This document shows, in pieces, positions 34,043 to 43,045 of a stretch of DNA of 64,000 nucleotides. This DNA is from Lutimaribacter pacificus (GTDB lineage Bacteria > Pseudomonadota > Alphaproteobacteria > Rhodobacterales > Rhodobacteraceae): the NCBI RefSeq assembly GCF_900142185.1, contig NZ_FQZZ01000001.1, positions 868,001-932,000 on the forward strand, written 5' to 3'. The notes beneath the pieces were generated by a model. It saw only the letters and a list, made by a program, of their open reading frames with translations, had not been told where the DNA came from and ran no database searches. Position 1 is the stretch's first letter. Each line of letters opens with the position of its first letter. Both the position numbers and the translations under genes were made by a program.

Positions 34043-35530
34043 TCAGGCCGCCCGGTATTGCGGGGTCGAGGCCAGGCACCGCCCGTAATGCGCCGCATCC
34101 GGGTAGCTGAACTGCTCGGCCAGCGGGTTGGCGTGCCGTGTCCTGCGCGCGCCCATGTCGGCCAGCAATTCGTCGAAATGCCGGAAATGGAACGGCGCCG
34201 AGCACAGCCCGCCATAGACCTGCGCCGCGGGCCGGTCGTTGCGCCGCCAGTCCAGCATCATCTGGATGTTGCTGCGCATCCCGGCCTCGGTCGGTTGCCG
34301 CGCCAGCTGGCCATCGGCATAGCGCACCAGCCAGTTGGCGATCATCTCGGCCGACAGCACCGTGCAGAAGCTGGAGTTGAACCCGACAAAGCCCATGTCG
34401 GGCAGGTCCGGGTTCACCGACAGCCGGTAGGTCTTGTACTGGCCGTCCGGCTCGATCAGTTTTTGCCGATATGCCTCGGGCAGGATCGGCACGCCCAGTT
34501 TCCAGCCGACCGCCAGAACCGACACGTCGCAGCCCACGCGCTGCCCGTCGGTCAGAACGATCCCGTCGCCGTCGTAGTGGTCGAAACTGCCGCGCACCGG
34601 CACGATGGAGCCGTCGCGGAACCCTTCGAACAGGCCCGGCGTCACGATGGGCAGCGAGCACGAGGCCGTCTTTTCGATCGGCTGGTCGGGCACCATGTCC
34701 CATTTCTTAAGCCCCAGTTGCAGCTTCAGCAGGGTTTCCAGCCCGCGGAAATTGGCCCAGACCAGCGGCTTCGTCACCGCCGACAGGACCCGCGCCAGCG
34801 GCGAGGGCGCCCAGCCGTTGAACTGCACCTCCTGCGCACGCATGTAGAGCAGCCGCTTGAAGTTGATGCCGCCGATGAAATAGGGCAGCCGCCAGACGTT
34901 TTCCCGATAGACCAGCGTGACCTGCTTCGCCCCGTTCTGCGCCGCGTTCACGGCGATGTCGGTGGCCGATTTCGACCCGCCCAGAACCACCACGCGCTTG
35001 CCACGGGCCAGCGACGGGTCGGTGTATTCCGAACTGTGCATGACCCGCCCGCCCCGGGCGATGAACTCATCCTGCCCCGGATGGCTGATCGTGTTCTTGT
35101 CGGAAAACTGCCCAGTGCAGATGGCGACGAAATCGAAATCCTCGGTCCGGGTCTGGCCGGCCTCGTCGATGGTCAGCCGCCAGCCGGGTTGCCCGTCGGG
35201 GCGGCGCTCCATCGCGCGCACGTCGGTGTTGAGGCGGAACAGCCGCCCCAGCTTGTGCCTGTCCGCGTAAGAATGCAGATAGGCATGCACCTGCGGCCCC
35301 TTGGGCCATTCGGGATAATCCGCAGGCATCGGAAGATCGGTAAAGCGATACAGATCCTTGGGCGATTGCGTCTGCACGCCGGGATAGGATCGCGACAGCT
35401 CCCACACGCCGCCGAAATCGTGGCTGCGTTCGAACCCCGTCACCCGGTGGCCCTGCGCGTCGAATGCCTTGGCCGCGGCCAGCCCGCTGACGCCGCCGCC
35501 GATCACGGCGACCGTTTTGCGTTTCACCAT
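34043..35530 (-). CDS. Flavin-containing monooxygenase-like NAD(P)-binding protein
   Basis: A 495-residue enzyme of the FMO/Baeyer-Villiger group. FAD Rossmann motif GGGVSG is at residues 11-16. The FMO-like region includes YPGVQTQSPKDLYRFTD, and a second Rossmann motif VVLGGSKSATD (near 178) binds NAD(P)H. The strict FMO fingerprint FxGxxxHxxxY appears only in altered form (HPGQDEFIARGGRVMHSSEY), with H-S-S-E-Y conserved at its end. It oxygenates an N, S or ketone substrate that is not readable. A cupin gene lies 13 bases upstream in the same direction, and an AraC regulator is divergent from both. Confidence 0.85.
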   Translation of the reverse strand: MVKRKTVAVIGGGVSGLAAAKAFDAQGHRVTGFERSHDFGGVWELSRSYPGVQTQSPKDLYRFTDLPMPADYPEWPKGPQVHAYLHSYADRHKLGRLFRLNTDVRAMERRPDGQPGWRLTIDEAGQTRTEDFDFVAICTGQFSDKNTISHPGQDEFIARGGRVMHSSEYTDPSLARGKRVVVLGGSKSATDIAVNAAQNGAKQVTLVYRENVWRLPYFIGGINFKRLLYMRAQEVQFNGWAPSPLARVLSAVTKPLVWANFRGLETLLKLQLGLKKWDMVPDQPIEKTASCSLPIVTPGLFEGFRDGSIVPVRGSFDHYDGDGIVLTDGQRVGCDVSVLAVGWKLGVPILPEAYRQKLIEPDGQYKTYRLSVNPDLPDMGFVGFNSSFCTVLSAEMIANWLVRYADGQLARQPTEAGMRSNIQMMLDWRRNDRPAAQVYGGLCSAPFHFRHFDELLADMGARRTRHANPLAEQFSYPDAAHYGRCLASTPQYRAA

Positions 35531-35543
35531 TGTTCCGCCCCCG

Positions 35544-35990
35544 TTACTGCGCGTCGGGGGGCGGCAGGAAATCGACCTCGTGCAGCGCCGAGATGCGCAC
35601 CAGCTCCTCGGGGTCGGTCAACCCGTCCAGCGCGGTAAAGAGGTCGAACAGCTTGCGCGCGGGGGCCACGCCGAAGACGCAGGTGGCCCCGGCGCCCGAG
35701 CGGTTGAAGATGCCATGCACGATCCCGCGCGGCATGCGGATCGTGTCGCCCGGCCCGGCCTTGTGCAGCTCGTCGCCGAACTCGATCTCCAGATTGCCCT
35801 CCAGCACGTAGATCCATTCGTCCTGCGTGGGGTGGATATGCGGCGGCACAAAGGTGCCGTCGGGGATATCCGCGTGCCAGACGAACACGCTGTCCGAGTG
35901 CAGTTTCGGGGTATATGTGTGCCCCACGACATTCCACGCCTTGCCTTCGTATGCGTCGGCGGCGGGGGTGATCCCTTTGCTATAGTCCAT
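35544..35990 (-). CDS. Cupin-domain protein
   Basis: A 148-residue single-domain cupin. The metal motif PPHIHPTQDEWIYVLEG and second motif MPRGIVHGIFN give the usual His/Glu/His set. Start 35990 (MDYSKG) is chosen; an in-frame ATG at 36008 is possible and has a G-rich site nearer to 35990. It is first in a two-gene operon with the FMO. It may be an isomerase, a dioxygenase or a binding protein for the same pathway. Confidence 0.8.
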   Translation of the reverse strand: MDYSKGITPAADAYEGKAWNVVGHTYTPKLHSDSVFVWHADIPDGTFVPPHIHPTQDEWIYVLEGNLEIEFGDELHKAGPGDTIRMPRGIVHGIFNRSGAGATCVFGVAPARKLFDLFTALDGLTDPEELVRISALHEVDFLPPPDAQ

Positions 35991-36137
35991 GTGCGTTTCC
36001 CTGTTCATTGTTATGTGACGCCACGGTAACAGCCGATCCGGCGCGCCGATTATCCGAAAAACGCAGGAATTCGCATCGCGTCGGGCGCTTTGAAAGGTCA
36101 GGCTTGATTTGTACCCGCAACGGCGTAGCCTTTCGGG

Positions 36138-37139
36138 ATGATCGCAGCCGCACAGACCGGGGCCGCCCCGCTGGCCCGTCACAACCTGTTCCAGACCGAC
36201 GATCTGGACCGTGCGCGCGCCATCGTGGCGCGGCAGTTCTGCGATCACCGGCTGGAACGCGCCAGCCGCGATGCCCCCTTTGCCGCGCTGCACAACCGCG
36301 CCGCCGGACAGGCGCTGTCGCTGAATTACCTGTGCTATGGCGCGGATGTGTGCATCGACCCGGGCGAATTGCGCGGCTTCTACCTGATCCAGATCCCGGT
36401 CGCGGGCGGGGCCGAGGTGGCCAATGGCGGCGATGCCGTTACCGTCGGGCGTGGCGCGGGCACGATCCTGAACCCCACGCGGCCGACCCGGATGCGCTGG
36501 GGCGCGGGCTGCCAGAAGCTGCTGATCCAGATCGAGCGCCGGGCGCTGAACGCGCTGGCCGCCGACTGGGCCGGGCACGAGCTGCCCGCATCGGTGCTGT
36601 TCCGCACCCATATGGATTTCACCACTGCGCCGGGGCGCGACTGGCTGCGCCGTGCGATGGCCTGCTTTCGCGCCGCCGAATGCGGGCAGGTCTTTGGCGC
36701 AGCCCGCACGCCCGCGCAGGGGCTGATCGAGGAAGAGCTGATGCTGTCGCTGCTGCGGTTCCAGGAAAACAGCGCCCAGCATTTCCTGGACCGCCCGGCC
36801 ACCGGGCCTGTGCCCGCCCATGTGCGCCGCGCCCGCGACATCATCCATGCCCGGCTGACCGAGGAGTTCACCATGCGCGAACTGGCCGCCGAGGCCGGCA
36901 CCAGCCTGCGCAACCTCCAGGTCGGGTTCGCCCAGAGCCACGGCATAGGGCCGTTGCAATACCTGCGTGGCGAGCGGCTGAAACTGGCGCGTTTCCGGCT
37001 GATCTCGGACGGGCCGGGGGCGCGGGTGGGCGATATCGCCGCGGCGCTTGGATTTGCCCATCTGGGGCGGTTCTCGTCGGCCTATCGCGCGGCCTTCGGC
37101 GAACCCCCGCGTCAGACGCTGGCGCGGGGCGCGCCCTGA
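36138..37139 (+). CDS. AraC-family transcriptional regulator
   Basis: A 333-residue regulator: N-terminal cupin-like effector domain of the AraC_binding_2 type (about 20-200, QIPVAGGAEV) and a C-terminal double HTH (about 230-330; FTMRELAAEAGTSLRNLQVGF and GDIAAALGFAHLGRFSSAYRAAFGEPP). It is divergent from the cupin-FMO operon, which it probably activates. The last 28 bases overlap the end of the convergent cyclodeaminase gene. Confidence 0.88.
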   Translation: MIAAAQTGAAPLARHNLFQTDDLDRARAIVARQFCDHRLERASRDAPFAALHNRAAGQALSLNYLCYGADVCIDPGELRGFYLIQIPVAGGAEVANGGDAVTVGRGAGTILNPTRPTRMRWGAGCQKLLIQIERRALNALAADWAGHELPASVLFRTHMDFTTAPGRDWLRRAMACFRAAECGQVFGAARTPAQGLIEEELMLSLLRFQENSAQHFLDRPATGPVPAHVRRARDIIHARLTEEFTMRELAAEAGTSLRNLQVGFAQSHGIGPLQYLRGERLKLARFRLISDGPGARVGDIAAALGFAHLGRFSSAYRAAFGEPPRQTLARGAP

Positions 37140-38182
37140 CCCGCGGCGCGGCGCACCATGCCGAACAGGTCGCGCGGATCGTCGGGGTCGGCCAGCATGT
37201 CGAGCGGTTCGAACATGTCGGTGCCCGCGATCCGGTCGCGGATATAGCGCAGGGCGCTGAAATCCTCGATCGCGAAGCCCACGCTGTCGAACAGCGTGAT
37301 CTGCCGCGCGTCGCGCCGGCCCTGCGCCTGTCCGGCGATGACCTGCCACAGCTCGGTCACCGGGTGGTCGGGGGGCAGTTGCTGTATCTCGCCCTCGATC
37401 CGTGTCTGCTCGGGGTATTCCACGAAGATATCGGCGCGGTGCAGGATCGCGGGGGCCAGTTCGGTCTTGCCGGGGCAGTCGCCGCCGATGGCGTTGATAT
37501 GCACGCCCGCGCCGATCATGTTGTCGGTCAGGATGGTGGCGTATTGCTTGTCGGCGGTGCAGGTGGTGATGATCTGCGCGCCCTCGATGGCCTGTTCCGG
37601 GCTGGTGCAGGGCACCACCGACAGCGCGGTTTCGGCCAGATTCCGCGCGGTTTTGGCCGTGGCCGCGGGATCGGTGTCATAGAGCCGGACGGTACCCACC
37701 CCGCAAAGCGCGTGGAAGGCCAGGCACTGGAACTCCGACTGCGCGCCGTTGCCGATCATCGCCATCACCCGCGCGTCGCCCGGCGCAAGGTAGCGGGCGG
37801 CCAGCGCCGACATCGCCGCGGTGCGGATCGCCGTCAGGATCGTCATCTCGGTCAGCAGCACCGGATAGCCGGTATGCACATCCGCCAGCAGGCCGAAGGC
37901 GGTGACGGTCTGCAACCCCTCGCGCGTGTTACCGGGGTGGCCGTTGACGTATTTGAAGCCATAGGCCTCACCGTCCGAGGTGGGCATCAGTTCGATCACG
38001 CCCACATCCGAGTGGCTGGCCACGCGGGGCGTCTTGTCGAACCTGTCCCAGCGGCGGAAATCCTCTTCGATATAGGCGGCGAGGTCGCGCATCATCGTTT
38101 CGATGCCGATATGGTGGATCAGGCGCATCATGTTGGCGACCGAAACGAAGGGCACCAGCGCCTTGTGCGACGGTTGGGTCAT
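37112..38182 (-). CDS. Ornithine cyclodeaminase
   Basis: A 356-residue enzyme of the OCD/mu-crystallin family, converting ornithine to proline with release of ammonia. The NAD-binding motif MAMIGNGAQSEFQ is near residue 140; substrate residues include KYVNGHPGN and the Asp of GGDCPGKTEL. Length matches true ornithine cyclodeaminases rather than the shorter alanine dehydrogenase or Tcf-type members. The start at 38182 follows arginase by 11 bases, so both are in one operon. Product proline would feed PutA, encoded about 7 kb away. Confidence 0.88.
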   Translation of the reverse strand: MTQPSHKALVPFVSVANMMRLIHHIGIETMMRDLAAYIEEDFRRWDRFDKTPRVASHSDVGVIELMPTSDGEAYGFKYVNGHPGNTREGLQTVTAFGLLADVHTGYPVLLTEMTILTAIRTAAMSALAARYLAPGDARVMAMIGNGAQSEFQCLAFHALCGVGTVRLYDTDPAATAKTARNLAETALSVVPCTSPEQAIEGAQIITTCTADKQYATILTDNMIGAGVHINAIGGDCPGKTELAPAILHRADIFVEYPEQTRIEGEIQQLPPDHPVTELWQVIAGQAQGRRDARQITLFDSVGFAIEDFSALRYIRDRIAGTDMFEPLDMLADPDDPRDLFGMVRRAAGQGAPRASV

Positions 38183-38193
38183 GTCCGTTATCC

Positions 38194-39120
38194 TTATCCG
38201 AAGGCGCGGGTGGGCCGGTCGAAGACGCGCCGGCCCATGGCGCTGGCGCACAGATCGACCATCAGCTGCGCGGTGCGGCCGCGTTCGTCGAGAAACGGGT
38301 TCAGCTCTACAAGGTCCATCGAGGTGACAAGCCCGCTGTCATGCAGCATCTCGCAGACAAGGTGCCCCTCGCGCACGGTGGCGCCGCCGGGAACGGTGGT
38401 GCCGACCGCCGGGGCCACGGACGGGTCGAGGAAATCGACATCGAGCGAGACATGCAGCGCCCCACCTGCCGCCGTCACGCGATCGAGGAACGCCTGCAGC
38501 GGGCGGGCGATGCCGGTCTCGTCGATCTCGCGCATGTCGTGGCGGGCGACGTGCGACGCCTGCAGCGCGTCCCGTTCCGCGCCATCGACCGACCGCAGCC
38601 CGAGGATGCAGATGTTTTCCTGCGGGATGGGGGCGGGCAGGGCGGGAAAGCCGGGAAAGCCCGGCTGCCCCGTCACATAAGCCAGCGGCGTGCCGTGCAG
38701 GTTGCCGCTTTCGGTGGTGGCGACGGTGTGGAAATCCGCGTGCGCATCCAGCCACAGCACGAATTGCGGGCGGCCCGCGCGCGCGGCATGGGCGGCCACG
38801 CCCGCGACCGACCCGAGCGAGATCGCGTGATCGCCGCCAAGAAAGACCGGCATGCCTTGATCCATCGCGCGCCCGGCCTCGGCCATCAGGGCCTGCGTCC
38901 AGCCGATGCATTCGTTCAGGCGGTGGGGATGCGCGGCGGGGTCGTCGGCCTCATGCGGCGCGGGGGCGAGGTTGCCGCGGTCGACCACCTTGTGCCCGAG
39001 CGCGGCCAGCGCCTCGGCCAGCCCCGCGGTGCGGTAGGCATCGGGGCCCATCAGGCAGCCGCGGCGGCGTTTGCCGCAATCCATCGGTGCGCCGATCAGG
39101 ATGCAGGTTTGCGGGGTCAT
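38194..39120 (-). CDS. rocF: Arginase
   Basis: A 308-residue arginase. Metal-binding motifs GGDHAIS, DAHADFHT and SLDVDFLDP supply the two-manganese site; the substrate motif HGTPLAYVTG follows. It hydrolyses arginine to ornithine and urea. It is first in the operon with ornithine cyclodeaminase, and is divergent from an Lrp-type regulator 117 bases away. The ureohydrolase family also includes agmatinases, but the cyclodeaminase partner and the RRGCLMGPDAYR N-terminus favour arginase. Confidence 0.9.
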   Translation of the reverse strand: MTPQTCILIGAPMDCGKRRRGCLMGPDAYRTAGLAEALAALGHKVVDRGNLAPAPHEADDPAAHPHRLNECIGWTQALMAEAGRAMDQGMPVFLGGDHAISLGSVAGVAAHAARAGRPQFVLWLDAHADFHTVATTESGNLHGTPLAYVTGQPGFPGFPALPAPIPQENICILGLRSVDGAERDALQASHVARHDMREIDETGIARPLQAFLDRVTAAGGALHVSLDVDFLDPSVAPAVGTTVPGGATVREGHLVCEMLHDSGLVTSMDLVELNPFLDERGRTAQLMVDLCASAMGRRVFDRPTRAFG

Positions 39121-39237
39121 GCGGGGATACTCCTGTTCGCTATGGGGATGATATTGCGCCGTTTTGGGGTAGAGTTAAGCAGTCATGTTGATCATAAGTG
39201 ATAAGAAAATGCCGAATTGGAAGGAAAGGCCGGCAAT

Positions 39238-39675
39238 ATGGACGATCTGGACCATGCCCTGATCCGCGCCTTGCGGCAGGATGCGCGCGCGCCGCTGTCG
39301 TCGCTGTCGGCGCTTCTGGGGGTGTCGCGGGCGACGGTGCGGGCGCGGATCGACAAGCTGCGCAAAAGCGGCGAGATCGTCGGCTTTACCGTGCTGCTGA
39401 AGGGCGATGTGGCGCGCGACCCGGTGCGGGGGCTGATGATGCTGGGCATTGAGGGGCGCGGCGCGGACCGGATCAAGCGCCAGCTTGCCGGGCTGCCCGA
39501 GGTGCAGGCGATCCACGCGACCAACGGGCGCTGGGACCTGATCGTCGAGCTGGGCACCGGCACGCTGGCGCAGCTTGACCGGGTGCTGGATACGATCCGC
39601 CGCTTCGACGGGGTGGCGACCAGCGAAACCAGCCTGCTGTTGTCGACGATGAAATCGGTGGCACGGGCGAATTGA
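39238..39675 (+). CDS. Lrp/AsnC-family regulator, probably of arginine/ornithine catabolism
   Basis: A 145-residue Lrp-type protein: HTH (about 5-52; SSLSALLGVSRATVRARIDKLRKSGEI) and RAM domain (70-140; IHATNGRWDLIVELG). The start at 39238 has AAGGAAAGG upstream; an in-frame TTG at 39217 is less likely. It is divergent from arginase-cyclodeaminase and is their likely regulator, in the manner of ArgR-like Lrp members of alphaproteobacteria. The shared region contains the palindrome TGATCA within TTGATCATAA at 39189. Confidence 0.87.
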   Translation: MDDLDHALIRALRQDARAPLSSLSALLGVSRATVRARIDKLRKSGEIVGFTVLLKGDVARDPVRGLMMLGIEGRGADRIKRQLAGLPEVQAIHATNGRWDLIVELGTGTLAQLDRVLDTIRRFDGVATSETSLLLSTMKSVARAN

Positions 39676-39691
39676 AGCGGGCGGCGCGCCC

Positions 39692-40705
39692 TCAGCGGGT
39701 CGAGGCGCGGCGCAGGATCTCGGCCGCGTCGGGCCGGTCCAGCAGCGATTCCTGCACCTCGTAGGCCATGTGCGGCTTGTGTCCGTGGGCGTTCAGCCCG
39801 GCCGACAGGGTTTCGGCCAGCTCTGCCGGCAGGGCGGGCCTTGTGCGCGGATCGACCAGCAGCGTTTCGGCGGCGATCCCCTCGGCATAGATGATCTGGT
39901 GGCTGTCGAACAGCAGCTGGAAGTAATCGACGAAACCGCCATCCTGCCGGTAGACCGAGCTGCCGTTCACCAGATGCCGCGCCCTGACCAGAAGCTCGGA
40001 CCGGCCGGCCCCCAGCGCGTCGGACCGCTGGTAGATGAACAGCCGGTGTTCGGGGCTGACGATCAGGTCATGGGCGTTGTGCAGCGTGCCGGCGGTGATC
40101 ACGATCGGGGCGTATTCGCCCACCGCGCGCACGGTGTTCTGGCCGATCCAGCGGATTTCCTGCGGGCCCTCGTCGCGGGTCAGCACGCGATCGCCGACGC
40201 GCAGATCCTCGATCCGTTTCTGGGCGCCGTTGGCCAGGGTGATATGGGTGCCGCGCGTGAACGAGACGCAGGCCAGCTCCGCCAGCCGGGCGCGGGTGCT
40301 GTCGCGGTCGATGGTCACCAGCGCGTAATCGGTCCGGGGCTGCATCGCGGCCAGCGGCAGGGCATAGACCTCGGTCACGCCGCCATCCCCGTCGACCTCG
40401 ACCAGGATCAGCATTTCGGTGGTCTGCCCGTCGGGCGACATGAAGGTCAGGCAGGAATCGAGATGCAGCTGCGCGCCCGCGCTGCCGGCGGCGGTGTCGG
40501 GGGCCACCACCAGCGTGCCATCGTTACGCGGGTGCACGCTGAGGCGGGCCATCTGCACCTGTGGCGCCAGCCGGTAGACGTCGCTGGGCACCAGCTCGTC
40601 GGCAAAGGACAGCGGATCGCCCAGGTTGGCGCCGTTCACGACGCTCAGCGCGTCCGAGCGGTAGACGGGCAGGGAAAAGGTGGCGTTTGTGGTGTCGGTC
40701 TTCAT
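39692..40705 (-). CDS. Hint-domain (hedgehog/intein-like) protein
   Basis: A 337-residue protein with a Hint domain at about 145-285. It starts at Cys146 (ACVSFTRGTHITLANG), continues IEDLRVGDRVLTRDEGPQEIRW and ends with SPEHRLFI. The N-terminal 140 residues are of unknown fold. In Rhodobacterales such Hint proteins are often secreted or carry hemolysin-type repeats; here there are no RTX repeats and no signal peptide. The Cys suggests N-S acyl shift and self-cleavage, but no intein-like C-terminal Asn is evident. Start 40705 is chosen over an upstream in-frame ATG with no supporting site. Neighbours suggest no role. Confidence 0.82.
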   Translation of the reverse strand: MKTDTTNATFSLPVYRSDALSVVNGANLGDPLSFADELVPSDVYRLAPQVQMARLSVHPRNDGTLVVAPDTAAGSAGAQLHLDSCLTFMSPDGQTTEMLILVEVDGDGGVTEVYALPLAAMQPRTDYALVTIDRDSTRARLAELACVSFTRGTHITLANGAQKRIEDLRVGDRVLTRDEGPQEIRWIGQNTVRAVGEYAPIVITAGTLHNAHDLIVSPEHRLFIYQRSDALGAGRSELLVRARHLVNGSSVYRQDGGFVDYFQLLFDSHQIIYAEGIAAETLLVDPRTRPALPAELAETLSAGLNAHGHKPHMAYEVQESLLDRPDAAEILRRASTR

Positions 40706-40869
40706 GCTGGTATTCTTGCAACTCCGGCCCGAAACCCTGGTCCGGCCGAACCGACCTAGGATACGAATGTGGCAGGGGTCGGTCAACGACCGGGTGTTTT
40801 GCTGGCAAAGCCCGGGGCTTTGGGCTAGCTCTCGGGGGATATTGCGAAATCCAGTCAGGGAGCGAAGAG

Positions 40870-41649
40870 ATGGATCTGGGGATCAAGGGCAAGCGCGCGC
40901 TGGTCTGCGCCAGCAGCAAGGGGCTGGGCCGGGGCTGCGCCGAGGCGCTGGCGGCCGAGGGCGTCGATCTGGTGATGAACGCACGCAGCGACGGGCCGCT
41001 GCAGGAGGCCGCGCAGGCGATCCGCGACGCCCACGGGGTCGGGGTGACGGCCGTTGCGGCGGATATCACCAGCGAGGAGGGCCGCGCCAGGGTGCTGGAG
41101 GCCGCCGGGCAGGTGGATATCCTTGTCACCAACGCGGGCGGCCCGCCGCCGGGCCTGTGGACGGACTGGGACCGCGAGGATTTCATCAAGGCGCTGGATG
41201 CCAACATGCTGACGCCGATCGCGCTGATGAGGGCGCTGGTGCCGGGCATGATGGAACGCGGCTGGGGCCGGGTGGTGAACATCACCTCACAATCGGTCAA
41301 GGGGCCGATCCCGGTGCTGGGCCTGTCGAACTCGGCCCGCGCGGGGCTGACCGGCTATGTCGCGGGAACCGCGCGGCAGGTGGCGGAAAAAGGCGTTGCG
41401 ATCAACAATCTGCTGCCCGGAATTCATGCGACCGACCGTGCGGTATCGCTCGATTCCGGCGTGTCCGAGAAACAGGGTATCACGATGGACGAGGCCCGCA
41501 GGCAGCGCGAGGCGACGATTCCCGCGCGCCGCTATGGCACCCCTGCGGAATTCGGCGCGGCCTGCGCGTTCCTGTGTTCGCAATATTCCGGTTTCATCGT
41601 CGGCCAGAACGTCCTGCTGGATGGCGGCGCCACCAACGTCACGATCTGA
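40870..41649 (+). CDS. SDR-family protein lacking the canonical Tyr-Lys
   Basis: A 259-residue short-chain dehydrogenase/reductase fold. The cofactor loop SSKGLGRGCA (about 15-24) and NAGGPPPG are present, as is the catalytic-type Ser in NITSQS. The YxxxK motif is absent: the aligned segment reads GLSNSARAGLTG. This matches the atypical BKR-like SDR subgroup, whose reaction is unknown. The AGCGAAGAG site precedes the start. It is followed after about 95 bases by an ABC ATPase gene in the same direction. Confidence 0.82.
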   Translation: MDLGIKGKRALVCASSKGLGRGCAEALAAEGVDLVMNARSDGPLQEAAQAIRDAHGVGVTAVAADITSEEGRARVLEAAGQVDILVTNAGGPPPGLWTDWDREDFIKALDANMLTPIALMRALVPGMMERGWGRVVNITSQSVKGPIPVLGLSNSARAGLTGYVAGTARQVAEKGVAINNLLPGIHATDRAVSLDSGVSEKQGITMDEARRQREATIPARRYGTPAEFGAACAFLCSQYSGFIVGQNVLLDGGATNVTI

Positions 41650-41744
41650 CGGGTGACCCCGGGGGCAGGCGCAGCGGGCTTGCCCCCGGGGCGGCCTGTT
41701 GCTAGGCAAATCCTTAGCGAAACGATCAGCCAAGCCAGCCGCCG

Positions 41745-42872
41745 ATGAAACACGACACAGCCCGGCCCGAACCGGAAAGGACACAGGTGCCCCAACCCGT
41801 CCCCCGACTGGAAATCCGCGACCTGACGCGCGCCTTCGGCGGGCAGCTTGTGGTGGATCATGTTTCGCTCAAGGTGATGCCGGGGCAGGTGACCTGCCTT
41901 CTGGGGCCGTCGGGCTGCGGCAAATCGACCACGCTGCGGATGATCGCCGGTGTCGAGATGCAGGATGCAGGCCAGATCTTCGTCGATGGCAACCTGATCT
42001 GCGACACCGTGTTCCGCGTGCCGCCCGAACGGCGCCATATCGGGCTGATGTTCCAGGATTTCGCGCTGTTCCCGCATCTGAGCGTCGGCGACAACGTGGC
42101 TTTCGGCCTGACCGGCCCGGCCGAGAAGAAACAGGCGCGGGTCACGGAACTGCTCGACAAGGTCGGGCTGCGGCGGTTCGTCGACGAATATCCCTACCAG
42201 CTGTCGGGGGGCGAACAGCAGCGCGTGGCGCTGGCCCGCGCGCTGGCGCCGCGGCCGCGAATCATGCTGATGGACGAGCCGTTCTCGGGGCTCGACAACC
42301 GGCTGCGCGACGATATCCGCGACGAAACGCTTGAGGTGCTCAAGGCCGAGGATGCCGCCGTTCTGCTGGTCACGCACGAGCCCGAAGAGGCGATGCGCAT
42401 GGCCGACGAGATCGCCCTGATGCGCAATGGCAGGATCGTGCAGCAGGGTGCGCCCTATAACGTCTACAACGCGCCGGTGGACAGGCAGTCGGTCGCCTTT
42501 TTCAGCGATATCAATGTGATACGGGGCAAAGTTCAGGGTGCGCTGACGGATACGCCCTTTGGCCAGTTCCTGGCGCCGGGCGTGCCCGACGGGGCCGAGG
42601 TGGATATCGTGATCCGGCCCCAGCACATCAAGCTGGACCTGGATCGCGGCGGGCGCGGCCCCAACCCCACGGTGCAGGACGGCGTCGCCGCGCGGGGCGA
42701 GGTGGTGCGCGCGCGCTTCATGGGGTCGGAAAGCCTGGTCGAGATCCGCATGGATTACGACGGCTCGGTGCTGAAGGCGACGGTGCCCAACGTGTTCCTG
42801 CCGGGGCCGGGAAAACCGCTCTGGCTGATGATCCGGCGCGACCGCTGTTTCGTGTTTCCCGCCACGCGCTAG
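41745..42872 (+). CDS. Iron-type ABC transporter ATP-binding protein (FbpC-like)
   Basis: A 375-residue ABC ATPase with Walker A GPSGCGKST (near 60), Q-loop MFQDFALFPH, signature LSGGEQQR (near 155), Walker B IMLMDEP and switch His. A C-terminal TOBE domain (about 250-370) is typical of the FbpC/PotA/UgpC class. It may energise the iron-type permease at 16608, since neither gene has its partner adjacent; this is inference. The ATG at 41745 has no good ribosome site; the GTG near 41787, preceded by AAAGGACACAG, is an alternative start. Confidence 0.82.
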   Translation: MKHDTARPEPERTQVPQPVPRLEIRDLTRAFGGQLVVDHVSLKVMPGQVTCLLGPSGCGKSTTLRMIAGVEMQDAGQIFVDGNLICDTVFRVPPERRHIGLMFQDFALFPHLSVGDNVAFGLTGPAEKKQARVTELLDKVGLRRFVDEYPYQLSGGEQQRVALARALAPRPRIMLMDEPFSGLDNRLRDDIRDETLEVLKAEDAAVLLVTHEPEEAMRMADEIALMRNGRIVQQGAPYNVYNAPVDRQSVAFFSDINVIRGKVQGALTDTPFGQFLAPGVPDGAEVDIVIRPQHIKLDLDRGGRGPNPTVQDGVAARGEVVRARFMGSESLVEIRMDYDGSVLKATVPNVFLPGPGKPLWLMIRRDRCFVFPATR

Positions 42873-43006
42873 GCGGGGCGAATCGCGCCGGGGCAGGCAT
42901 GTGGGCGCGGCGATGGGCGTCCGGCCGATCAATTTCCGCCTGTTGCGGCGCTTTGGTCCTTCCATGTGGCGGGCTTCGCCATTAGATACGGAAAATGATT
43001 TTCGCA

Positions 43007-43026
43007 GGGTCCGGGGGAACGGACCC
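43007..43026 (+). promoter_or_regulatory. Hairpin in the tatA leader
   Basis: GGGTCCG (43007-43013) pairs with CGGACCC (43020-43026) with a 6-base loop, 20 bases before the tatA start and just before its GGGAGAG ribosome site. It may affect translation or mRNA stability. Confidence 0.4.
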
Positions 43027-43045
43027 CGACCAAGGGAGAGATGAC

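Noticed and set aside
39189-39198. TTGATCATAA as an FNR-type site before the Lrp gene
   Set aside because: The spacing does not fit TTGAT-N4-ATCAA; it is only a short palindrome around TGATCA.
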